From: Bacteroidales bacterium
Lineage (GTDB): Bacteria > Bacteroidota > Bacteroidia > Bacteroidales > Dysgonomonadaceae
DNA: 24,775 nucleotides
NCBI GenBank assembly: GCA_012518155.1
Contig: JAAYTC010000152.1
Span: forward strand, 1 to 24,775
Direction of reading: 5' to 3'
Below the pieces are notes generated by a model, which saw nothing but the letters and a program-made list of their open reading frames with translations, made no database searches and was not told the origin of the DNA. The stretch's first letter is position 1. Each line of letters opens with the position of its first letter. A program made the translations under genes and the position numbers. Positions 8,362 to 15,972 of this stretch are shown here, piece by piece.

Positions 8362-8407
8362 TTGTTCCTCATGCTCTTTGGGGCACGATTCACTTCTAAT
8401 AAAGAAA

Positions 8408-8435
8408 TACCACCCCATGAAACCATGAAGTGGTA
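8408..8435 (-). terminator. hairpin between convergent genes, probable terminator
   Basis: TACCAC at 8408-8413 pairs with GTGGTA at 8430-8435, with an inner CATG/CATG pairing. On the minus strand the stem is followed by TTTCTTTATT, so it may end the hsp20 transcript. It may also act on the convergent polyprenyl synthase transcript, but there is no T-tract on that side. Confidence 0.45.
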
Positions 8436-8459
8436 CTCGTAATAGTTAATCATTCACGC

Positions 8460-8885
8460 TTAGTGAATTTCAATCATCTTCGCTTCCGCTGCCTTTTCCT
8501 CTTTCATCGTGGGTATTTCTACTGATAATACTCCATTTTCAACTTTTGCCGATATTTTGTCTTTCTCAACATTGTCGGGTAAGAGCATCGTGCGTTTAAA
8601 TTGAGAGTAAGAGAATTCCCGCCTTAGGTATGCTCCCTTTTTGTCCTTTTCCTCATTTTCAGTTTTCTTTTCAAAGGTGATTGCCAAATTGTTGTTATCA
8701 TCCAATCTTACCACGCAATCTTCCTTCGTCATGCCGGGAGCTGCTACCTCGACGGTGAAGCCATTTTCGTTTTGTTGGATATTCACGGCTGGAACGGAAC
8801 GTGTGCTCTGCTCCATCCATTCGTTACCAAAAAAGTCATTAAAAATACTGGGTAACCAGCTGTTCGTGCGTCTAATAATTGCCAT
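8460..8885 (-). CDS. small heat shock protein, Hsp20/alpha-crystallin family
   Basis: ATP-independent cytosolic holdase of 141 residues that binds unfolding proteins under stress. It has a short N-terminal arm with the common bacterial F-N-D-F-F-G element (SIFNDFFGNEW). An alpha-crystallin domain runs from about residue 30 to 128 (VPAVNIQQNENGFTVEVAAPG onward, with R-R-E-F-S-Y-S-Q-F-K-R and NGVLSVEIP). The C-terminal end is I-E-I-H, which fits the I-x-I docking motif needed for oligomer assembly. It stands alone between a probable terminator downstream and a strong terminator of the preceding gene upstream, so it should have its own promoter. A purine-rich AAAGAAAGGA lies just before the start. 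Confidence 0.95.
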   Translation of the reverse strand: MAIIRRTNSWLPSIFNDFFGNEWMEQSTRSVPAVNIQQNENGFTVEVAAPGMTKEDCVVRLDDNNNLAITFEKKTENEEKDKKGAYLRREFSYSQFKRTMLLPDNVEKDKISAKVENGVLSVEIPTMKEEKAAEAKMIEIH

Positions 8886-8912
8886 AATATATCCTTTCTT
8901 TAATTTGTAATA

Positions 8913-8940
8913 CTTTGCTTTCAGCCTTAAATGGGCAAAG
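8913..8940. promoter_or_regulatory. inverted repeat upstream of hsp20, possible operator
   Basis: CTTTGC at 8913-8918 and GCAAAG at 8935-8940 form a 6-base inverted repeat with a 16-base spacer, about 30 to 55 bases before the hsp20 start. It is not the CIRCE element of HrcA. I cannot name a regulator, and arms this short could occur by chance. Confidence 0.25.
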
Positions 8941-8953
8941 GATGTGCCGATAC

Positions 8954-8981
8954 AAAAAAACCCTCTTTTTCAAGAGGGTTT
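8954..8981 (-). terminator. strong intrinsic terminator after the phosphoesterase gene
   Basis: AAACCCTCTT (8958-8967) and AAGAGGGTTT (8972-8981) form a perfect 10-base stem with a 4-base loop. On the minus strand it is followed by an unbroken T-run (complement of the A-run at 8954-8960). It sits about 70 bases past the phosphoesterase stop and before the hsp20 promoter region. Confidence 0.88.
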
Positions 8982-9051
8982 GTGACAAAATGGCTTAATT
9001 AAAGCAGTTTTATCAAAAATACATGACAAAACGGCACTGTTTTAGCGTAGG

Positions 9052-10620
9052 TTATTCTAAAATAGTATAATCCCTTTTCCCAAAATGGGTATTACCATAC
9101 CGGTCAGTGGCACGTACTTCGATGGTATGCTCCCCGGGGGGAAGATCTAACCGGATTGTCCCGCTCCAGAGGTGGGAACTCGTCACTGGGTTCGATGGCC
9201 TGCGGCCGGGTAGGAGCTCTTCGGTAAAGTCCCATTCCATTAATTTCACCCAATAATTAGGATCGATGCCTGGGGTGTAACGCATCGTGCGCCACTCTTC
9301 ATCCCCAATCCTGTATTCTACCTTATCGCCGCGTGCGCCCATGAAGAAATTAACCACGATTTGAGACGTTGTTCTTCCTTTGTGGGGCACCACCCTGGGC
9401 GCGTATATATTCATCTGGTAATCGCTCTCTCTGCCGGCTACCTGATAATTCACGTCGTAGCTATTCCCGTTGATATTCAGAAACGCGTAACCTTGAGGTG
9501 TTCCATCGCGCATCGTAGCATCCGGGAGTCCATTTTCATTATGTTTCCCTGAATACCAATCGCCCGACGTGGTACCCACGTTGTATTCATGCAGCGGTTT
9601 ATGGCCCTTCCAGCCGTTAACCTCCGTATATTCAATCTGTTGCTGTAGATGAGTGTGTGCAGACATAATTAGCACATTTTCATAATCTTTCAACAAGTCG
9701 AATACACGTTGCCGGTCTTCCAGCCGGTACGAATTGCCCGAGTCGTCTTTCATTTGGATATGTTGTGACAATACGATCAATTTATCGTGAGGAACATGTT
9801 TCAGGTTGTTTTCTAGAAACAGGAGTTGATCCTCTCGATATCCTCCCCAGTATCCTTTGCCATCGCGAGGATCAGGGTAGAGGATGTTGTCAAGAATAAT
9901 AAAATGGGCATCGCCATAGTTAAACGCGTAATTCGCACTTCCAAAATTCAGTTCGAACGATTCGTCCGACAACTCGTCGCTAGGTGCATCATAATTCATA
10001 TCATGATTCCCCATCACGTTATACCAAGGAAGTTGCAAGTGCCTCATCCGCTCTTTGTATATAGGCAGAAGATCCAAATTATCGCCCACGATATCCCCTA
10101 AGCTAATTCCGAACACTGTTTTATCTGTTTTTTTCACGTCGTGTACGATTTTACGGGTGAAATAGTCCAGATCTTGAATAGAGTAGGGCTGGGGGTCACC
10201 AAAAATTACCACGGTAAAGTTGTTTGATTCTCCCTGTTTATAGAGAGGGAAATTGATTGACTTTGGTAGCTTTCCCGTTGGAGGAACCCCCTTGTAGGTA
10301 AATGAATCAGGCGACCCTTCCGGTTTATGATGATAATAGAAAATCGGAATAAAATGTTCGTCAACCGGAGTCATATAGCCACTAGGTTTTATAACGAACA
10401 ACGTGTTGCCCTCATCTACCGCTATGGAATAATACCCTTTATCATCAGTGAGAACCACATCGCTGCCATTCGATACGGCCACGTTAGCTATTCCAGCCTC
10501 TCTACGTTCTTTTTTACCGTTCCTATTGGCATCGTCAAACACGTATCCCGTTGCTACCTGTTGAGAGTAGATAGCAATGCTGCTAACGAGCAGGAACAGA
10601 ATGAGTAAGTTTTTCTTCAT
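9052..10620 (-). CDS. secreted calcineurin-type metallophosphoesterase, three-domain Bacteroidota type
   Basis: Exported hydrolase of 522 residues with a Sec signal peptide (M-K-K-N, a Leu/Ile core, cleavage near I-Y-S-Q). Next is an N-terminal beta-sandwich resembling Cna-B or prealbumin-like domains (GYVFDDANRNGKKERREAGI), a metallophosphoesterase core, and a C-terminal beta domain common in Bacteroidota homologues. The metal motifs are VVIFGDPQP (Gln in place of the usual His), LGDIVGDN, MGNHDMN, LSQHIQM and SAHTHLQ. The substrate is unknown; phosphorylated cell-surface compounds or secreted phosphodiesters are possible. It follows the beta-galactosidase by 105 bases, has its own -7-like box, and ends at a strong terminator, so it is probably a separate unit. 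Confidence 0.88.
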   Translation of the reverse strand: MKKNLLILFLLVSSIAIYSQQVATGYVFDDANRNGKKERREAGIANVAVSNGSDVVLTDDKGYYSIAVDEGNTLFVIKPSGYMTPVDEHFIPIFYYHHKPEGSPDSFTYKGVPPTGKLPKSINFPLYKQGESNNFTVVIFGDPQPYSIQDLDYFTRKIVHDVKKTDKTVFGISLGDIVGDNLDLLPIYKERMRHLQLPWYNVMGNHDMNYDAPSDELSDESFELNFGSANYAFNYGDAHFIILDNILYPDPRDGKGYWGGYREDQLLFLENNLKHVPHDKLIVLSQHIQMKDDSGNSYRLEDRQRVFDLLKDYENVLIMSAHTHLQQQIEYTEVNGWKGHKPLHEYNVGTTSGDWYSGKHNENGLPDATMRDGTPQGYAFLNINGNSYDVNYQVAGRESDYQMNIYAPRVVPHKGRTTSQIVVNFFMGARGDKVEYRIGDEEWRTMRYTPGIDPNYWVKLMEWDFTEELLPGRRPSNPVTSSHLWSGTIRLDLPPGEHTIEVRATDRYGNTHFGKRDYTILE

Positions 10621-10660
10621 TTAGGTTTATTATTTTAAAGATGAAACACGAATGAAATTG

Positions 10661-10668
10661 CAAATATA
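10661..10668 (-). promoter_or_regulatory. -7-like promoter box for the phosphoesterase gene
   Basis: Read on the minus strand this is TATATTTG, an exact match to the Bacteroidota -7 pattern. The upstream -33 region has only a T-rich stretch. It would give a leader of about 30 bases before the start at 10620. Confidence 0.45.
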
Positions 10669-10725
10669 GTCCTGTGTTCCCTTAAAAAGATTACGAAATG
10701 ATTAAGATGCAGTTTGTTTATCTTC

Positions 10726-13700
10726 TCAATAACGTAATGTTGCCCTTTCATTAATATCCGCCTCATTATCCACCGGTACCAGCGTGAATCCCCACTGATA
10801 GTCGCGGTTGGCGGGCAAGCTGTACTCCGGTAGGGGACGTGCGCCCCAGCTATTGTAGCCCGCTACACCTTGCTGTTTCATATCAATGCAAACTTCTACA
10901 AAGTCTCGAGGAGTTATATCGTTGATATGTGTCTGTCGCGGGAGACGGTTTTTTGCTTTTTCCATAGAGCGGTTCGCGATCTCCTCACTGTTGAAATTAT
11001 TCCACTGGTAAGGCTTATGTGTCGCTTCTTCCGAATCGAAGTCTTCTACGCTGTTTCTTAACGAGTTAAAACCTATTGTTTCGTCAGCTACTATCAATAA
11101 ACCGTTGTTCTCTCCCGTGAGAGCTACCCAGCGTGTGTCGCTTCTATGTCCGTTTTCTTGCGGTCGAGAGTAGGGGTAGTACATGGCTTCAGCGGTAGTT
11201 TCGTAGAGTCCCACTTTCGATCCTGATGCTCTATCTATATAGTTTTCACCGGGGCCTCGACCAAAATACTGTACATTATTCATCGAGACAGGCAGACGGA
11301 AACGGACGCCTATACGAGGCACGTTAAGCGACGATGATGCTTTCCGGGCAGCAGACACCTCCGGCGAGAAAGTAGCGGTTAGCGTCGCCTCTGAAGCGGC
11401 TATACGCTCCTCTTCCATATCGGTTGATAAAAACTCCACGTCAGCACGTACTATTCCTGAAGGATGAATAGAGTATTTCACCGTGTATATGTTCCCCGCG
11501 GCAAGCAGGTAAGTAACTTCCACCACGGTTTTCTCCCCTTCGCTATACGTTTTCGACTCTGTGACGTTAAAGTTTTTACTCGACTCTTTCCATACCTGTA
11601 ATCTGCTTGGCATACCATTTCCGTAATCATTATCGTTAGGTCCGCGCCAGAAATTGGGCTGAATGCCAAATCCTTTGTCGAAATACTCTCTTCCATTCAC
11701 TTTGTAGGAGGTGACCACGCCGCTTGACTCGTCGAATATAAAGCTCACGTGCGGCGATGAGACCTCTACGGTTTTACCGCTGCGTGCCACCTTCAGTTCA
11801 GGGTAGTTTTGTTGGGCAACGTATGCTTCCTTAGGAACACCGATGGGCAGTTTATGTTGTTCGATTGCTACCAAGTGTCCAGCAGGTACTAATCCATTTG
11901 CATTTTTTTGAACAGCTTGAAAATTAACGAAATACTCCTGTCCGGGTTTAGGTTTAATACCGAATGGTGGGAGAGTTATCTCGGTCGATTCTTGCGCTTG
12001 CAGCTCGATAGCGAGCGTTCCACCGGTAATTTTCTTCCCGTTTTCGGTGATATTATATGTGAAGATATAGTTTTCAGTATCAGTGAAATAGTAGCGATTG
12101 GTTATCTTGAAAACTCCGCTTTCTATGTCCACCGGTTCGAAAGCAAAGTTCTGGTGTACATATTTCACTTCGGCCATAGAGGGGTGCAATTCACGATTTG
12201 GACCAACAAGTCCATCACACACGAAGTTGCCATCGCTGGGCATATCTTCTCCAAAATCGCCACCGTACTTGTAAAACATGCGTCCTTCATCGTCGTACGC
12301 TTCCAGGCCATGCTCTACCCATTCCCAAATATAACCGCCTTGCAGGTTAGGGTATTTATATATTGCTTCCCATTGTATATCGAGGTTTCCGTTCGAGTTG
12401 CCCATGGCGTGGGAGTACTCCGAGGGTATAACCGGCCTGTCTGATCCCTTCTTGCCAATTTCTTCTAACCACGCGGCACTAGGATATTGTGGCACGTAGA
12501 AATCAGTATTAAGATCCCATAGTGCACGCTCGTAATTAACCGGTCGATTCATGAAGTTTCGCTCCTGGTCCTTTAAGAACTTGTAGGTGTGGAAAAAGTT
12601 AATCCCGTTTCCAGCTTCGTTTCCAAGCGACCAAATGGCGATTGAGGGGTGATTTTTGTTTCGCTCGAACATATTCACCGTGCGATCCATATGAGCTTGC
12701 TCCCATTCGGGGTGCCTCGACGGTGAATGGTCGCCGTAATAAAGCCCGTGCGACTCGATATTTGCTTCGTCGTAAACGTATAACCCAATTTCATTGCACA
12801 GTTCGTAAAACCTTCTCGATTGAGGGTAGTGAGCCAACCGAACAGTATTGATGTTATGCAGCTTCATCAGCTCAAAATCTTTTTTCATCAACTCTTCAGG
12901 CACATAGTGACCGGTTTTGGGATTCGTTTCATGAATATTTACCCCCTTGAGTTTTATAGGTTGGCCGTTTACCAGGAATAGGCGATCGATTCTTTCTCCT
13001 GTTTGAACCGGTTTAATTTCAAATCGACGAAAACCAACGGGGTAGGGGACTACCTCTCCGGATTCCTCTCCTTCTTTTTTCACGGTAATTAAGAGCTGAT
13101 ATAGATTAGGCGATTCCGAGGTCCAGGTACTTACATCAGGGATTTGCCCCTTAAATGTGATGCTGTTCTCACCTCTTCCTTGCACCGCTATTGGTTTAGT
13201 TTCAGCCAATACTTTCTTCCCTTCCGCATCCAATAATTCGTACGTTACTTCCGCGTAAGAGGCAGCTGACTCCCAATTTCTGATGGATGTTTCCAGTTCA
13301 AATATTCCCTCCTGATATGTATCATCCAGCGTAGACTTTACCCTGAAATCACGCATTGAAACCTTTGGTTGTGACCAGAGGAAAACATCCCTTTCAATGC
13401 CGCTGATACGCCAGAAGTCTTGGGCTTCCAGGTACGATCCTGTACTCCATCTGAAAATCTTCAATACCAATGAGTTTTTGCCCGGTTCCACGTAATTGCT
13501 AATGTTGAATTCGGCACTTGTTTTGGAGTCTTCGCTATAACCTACTTCTTTGCCGTTAATGTAAACATATACACCTGATTTTGCACCATCAAGGGTCAAG
13601 AATATTTCTCGATCTTCCCAGTTTTCCGGCACTTCAATCTCTCGTCGATACACCCCCACTGGATTCTCTTCCGGCAGGTAAGGGGGTGCCATTTTCGGCA

Positions 13701-14121
13701 GTCGTGTTTTCGGATCGCGCTCCACGAATTCATAGGGATGGTTCACGTATATCGGCATTCCAAATCCTTGGATTTCCCAGTTGCCCGGCACTTCTATATC
13801 GTTCCATCCATCCATCGAAACCACGGAATCGGTGATGTTTTCGGGAAGTTGTTTATAGCCATCCACGAAATAGAACTTCCATGTTCCGTTCAATGAGATA
13901 TAATAACTGCTTTCCTCAAATCGCGAGTTAAGCGCCTCCGACTTGTTGTTAAACGTCATGAACTGCGTACGCGGGTACTCTTTATTGACTTTCACGACAT
14001 TCACATCTTGCCAATACGGGCGTTCTCTGAGGCTAGAAATCAATTTATGTTCCTGAGAATGTGAAAAATTAAATGACAATAGCGTAAAAACCATTGTAAA
14101 TAAAAGATGCTTCATTTTCAT
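10726..14121 (-). CDS. secreted LacZ-type GH2 beta-galactosidase
   Basis: Exported glycoside hydrolase of 1131 residues, about 100 longer than E. coli LacZ, likely acting on galactosides in the periplasm or at the surface. It begins with a Sec signal peptide ending near F-S-H-S-Q; the starts M1 and M3 cannot be told apart. The order fits a LacZ protein: sugar-binding sandwich (GNWEIQGFGMPIYVNHPYEF), Ig-like domain, TIM barrel, second Ig-like domain, and a large C-terminal beta domain (YFGRGPGENYIDR). The acid/base is Glu502 in WSLGNEAGNG and the nucleophile Glu568 in PSEYSHAMGNS. The start is 23 bases after the deoC stop, so it could be read from the mnmG transcript, or it could be an insertion behind it. 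GH2 relatives include other activities; galactosidase is the best guess. Confidence 0.92.
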   Translation of the reverse strand: MKMKHLLFTMVFTLLSFNFSHSQEHKLISSLRERPYWQDVNVVKVNKEYPRTQFMTFNNKSEALNSRFEESSYYISLNGTWKFYFVDGYKQLPENITDSVVSMDGWNDIEVPGNWEIQGFGMPIYVNHPYEFVERDPKTRLPKMAPPYLPEENPVGVYRREIEVPENWEDREIFLTLDGAKSGVYVYINGKEVGYSEDSKTSAEFNISNYVEPGKNSLVLKIFRWSTGSYLEAQDFWRISGIERDVFLWSQPKVSMRDFRVKSTLDDTYQEGIFELETSIRNWESAASYAEVTYELLDAEGKKVLAETKPIAVQGRGENSITFKGQIPDVSTWTSESPNLYQLLITVKKEGEESGEVVPYPVGFRRFEIKPVQTGERIDRLFLVNGQPIKLKGVNIHETNPKTGHYVPEELMKKDFELMKLHNINTVRLAHYPQSRRFYELCNEIGLYVYDEANIESHGLYYGDHSPSRHPEWEQAHMDRTVNMFERNKNHPSIAIWSLGNEAGNGINFFHTYKFLKDQERNFMNRPVNYERALWDLNTDFYVPQYPSAAWLEEIGKKGSDRPVIPSEYSHAMGNSNGNLDIQWEAIYKYPNLQGGYIWEWVEHGLEAYDDEGRMFYKYGGDFGEDMPSDGNFVCDGLVGPNRELHPSMAEVKYVHQNFAFEPVDIESGVFKITNRYYFTDTENYIFTYNITENGKKITGGTLAIELQAQESTEITLPPFGIKPKPGQEYFVNFQAVQKNANGLVPAGHLVAIEQHKLPIGVPKEAYVAQQNYPELKVARSGKTVEVSSPHVSFIFDESSGVVTSYKVNGREYFDKGFGIQPNFWRGPNDNDYGNGMPSRLQVWKESSKNFNVTESKTYSEGEKTVVEVTYLLAAGNIYTVKYSIHPSGIVRADVEFLSTDMEEERIAASEATLTATFSPEVSAARKASSSLNVPRIGVRFRLPVSMNNVQYFGRGPGENYIDRASGSKVGLYETTAEAMYYPYSRPQENGHRSDTRWVALTGENNGLLIVADETIGFNSLRNSVEDFDSEEATHKPYQWNNFNSEEIANRSMEKAKNRLPRQTHINDITPRDFVEVCIDMKQQGVAGYNSWGARPLPEYSLPANRDYQWGFTLVPVDNEADINERATLRY

Positions 14122-14144
14122 TGTAAATTTATAGTTTTATTGTT

Positions 14145-15008
14145 TTATTTTACTCTCGCTAATATATTGTCCGACAGTCTGCTACTTCCAATTCTGAACA
14201 ACGAGCTTTCACACCACTCTTCGCCGAGGATGCTTTTTACCAGGGTATAGTAGGTCACTGCATCTTCGAGCGTTGAAACTCCTCCCGACACTTTTATCCC
14301 TGCTTTCCTTCCTGTTTTAGCGTGGTATGACTGAATCGCGTGACATAGAGTGTATACTGCTTGGGGTGTGGCACCAGGGTAGCCTTTTCCTGTTGAAGTT
14401 TTCAGGAAGTCGGCTCCCGAGTAGAGGCAGAGTATAGCCGCATCGTGTATGCTTTTAACGTTTTGTAAAGCGCCTGTTTCAAGGATAACTTTCAATGTAG
14501 CTCCACGGCAAGTTTCCTTGATCTCTGAAATCTCTTCGCACAACTCTTGGTACTCTTTGTCAATGAACAGTCCCAGGTTCATCACGATATCAATCTCCTC
14601 TGCACCCTCTGATACCGCCATAGCGGTTTCGGCAACCTTTACCTCCGTGAAAGTCTGCGATGAAGGAAATCCGCCCGATACCGATGCAATTTTGATGTCG
14701 GCAGTCAACGATTCCCGTGCGGTTTTTACGAAATTAGGATAAACGCAGATTGCTGCCACGTTTCCCAAATCGGGTCGCGATCCATCGAAAGTGTTCACTT
14801 TTTCCGTGAATCTCCATATCGATTCTCTTGTATCTGTGGTGTTTAAAGTTGTTAAATCTATACAGCCGTGTATTTTCTTAAATACTTCATCGACGTTGTT
14901 TTCATCGTACAACTCTGCGATTATATCTGTCGCTTTTTCTGAAACCTCTTCATCTGTCAACGTGAAGGGGTGGCTATCAATCGCTAATTGGTACTTGTTA
15001 GTTTCCAT
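14145..15008 (-). CDS. deoC: deoxyribose-phosphate aldolase
   Basis: Class I aldolase that splits 2-deoxyribose 5-phosphate into acetaldehyde and glyceraldehyde 3-phosphate in deoxynucleoside breakdown. The ATG at 15008 is chosen over a TTG three codons upstream. The Schiff-base lysine is in FLKTSTGKG (about residue 203), the proton-relay lysine in GIKVSGGV, and the acidic helper in EEIDIVMNLG. At 287 residues it is longer than the E. coli enzyme because of an N-terminal helical extension ending CIDLTTLNTTDT, which is common in Bacteroides homologues. It is the last housekeeping gene of the mnmG block, 69 bases after the MazG-like gene. Confidence 0.95.
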   Translation of the reverse strand: METNKYQLAIDSHPFTLTDEEVSEKATDIIAELYDENNVDEVFKKIHGCIDLTTLNTTDTRESIWRFTEKVNTFDGSRPDLGNVAAICVYPNFVKTARESLTADIKIASVSGGFPSSQTFTEVKVAETAMAVSEGAEEIDIVMNLGLFIDKEYQELCEEISEIKETCRGATLKVILETGALQNVKSIHDAAILCLYSGADFLKTSTGKGYPGATPQAVYTLCHAIQSYHAKTGRKAGIKVSGGVSTLEDAVTYYTLVKSILGEEWCESSLFRIGSSRLSDNILARVK

Positions 15009-15077
15009 ATTGTGCAAGGGTTACAATTCTTGAATAATCTTTAGTATAACTGTATTATATAATATTTTGAACAATTC

Positions 15078-15404
15078 TTATTTCAATTTTTCGTTCTCTT
15101 TATGCCGAGAGGCGTCTCTTTCTGTCTTCTTCTGTAGGTTTTCTTTTAATGCCGTTTCAAGGTCTACTCCTGTTTGATTTGCCAAGCAGAGAAGTACCCA
15201 CAGTACATCGGCCATTTCATCGGAAAGACTTTTAGCTTTATCGGTTTCCTTGAACGACTGTTCTCCGTAGGTCCGTGCCATTACTCGAGCGAGTTCGCCT
15301 ACTTCCTCGGTAAGGATGACCATGTTGGTCAGTTCGCTGAAATATCGTACTCCATGAGTCTTAATCCATTGATCAACCGTGTACTGTGCCTCCTTTATCG
15401 TCAT
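15078..15404 (-). CDS. MazG-like nucleotide pyrophosphohydrolase
   Basis: Single-domain all-helical protein of 108 residues that should hydrolyse nucleoside triphosphates, possibly damaged or non-canonical ones, to monophosphate and pyrophosphate. The magnesium-binding pattern is clear: E-E-V-G-E-L-A in the first helix pair and D-E-M-A-D-V-L-W-V-L in the second. The C-terminal tail is Lys-rich. It lies between dtd and deoC on the same strand, with gaps of 77 and 69 bases. The neighbourhood of dtd, uvrC and apt fits a cleanup role. The exact substrate cannot be read from the sequence. Confidence 0.88.
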   Translation of the reverse strand: MTIKEAQYTVDQWIKTHGVRYFSELTNMVILTEEVGELARVMARTYGEQSFKETDKAKSLSDEMADVLWVLLCLANQTGVDLETALKENLQKKTERDASRHKENEKLK

Positions 15405-15481
15405 TGTATTGTAACCTGGTTATGTTTATTCTGTAAATAATGCCTTCTTATTAGCTGTTTAGTCATGGGCTAAGCCCTTTT

Positions 15482-15934
15482 CTATTCCCTGTTCTTTGAG
15501 TCGATCCAAATGGTGACCGGCCCATTGTTCACCAGTTGCACCTGCATATCAGCACCGAATTCACCCGTTTGTACCGACTTATTGAGCTTCTGTGATAACG
15601 CAGAGCAAAAGTGCTCATACAATGGGATAGCTACATCCGGTTTTGCCGCACGTATGTAAGATGGGCGGTTCCCCTTTTTGGTGCTGGCGTGCAGCGTGAA
15701 TTGCGACACTACAAGGATATCCCCTCCTGTATCCAGTACCGATCGATTCATGATACCGTTTTCATCGTCAAATATACGTAGATTTACCGTCTTTTTGGAA
15801 AGAAAAAGGATGTCTTCTTCGTTATCGCTCTCTTCAATGCCCACGAAGAGGAGCAATCCTTCTCCGATCGTACCCTTTACCTCTCCATCAATATAAACCG
15901 CGGCATTCAAAACCCGCTGAATCAATAATCGCAT
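15482..15934 (-). CDS. dtd: D-aminoacyl-tRNA deacylase
   Basis: Proofreading enzyme of 150 residues that removes D-amino acids (and glycine) mischarged on tRNA. It starts MRLLIQRVLNAAV, matching the family's M-R-x-V-I-Q-R-V start. It carries the two signature motifs: SQFTLHAST and, near the C-terminus, NNGPVTIWID, the Gly-cisPro active-site segment. It is complete and of normal length. It lies 38 bases after uvrC in the same block, a pairing seen in related genomes. Confidence 0.96.
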   Translation of the reverse strand: MRLLIQRVLNAAVYIDGEVKGTIGEGLLLFVGIEESDNEEDILFLSKKTVNLRIFDDENGIMNRSVLDTGGDILVVSQFTLHASTKKGNRPSYIRAAKPDVAIPLYEHFCSALSQKLNKSVQTGEFGADMQVQLVNNGPVTIWIDSKNRE

Positions 15935-15972
15935 TTTTTATTACTTTGTCTTTGGATATTAGTCTACCTGCA

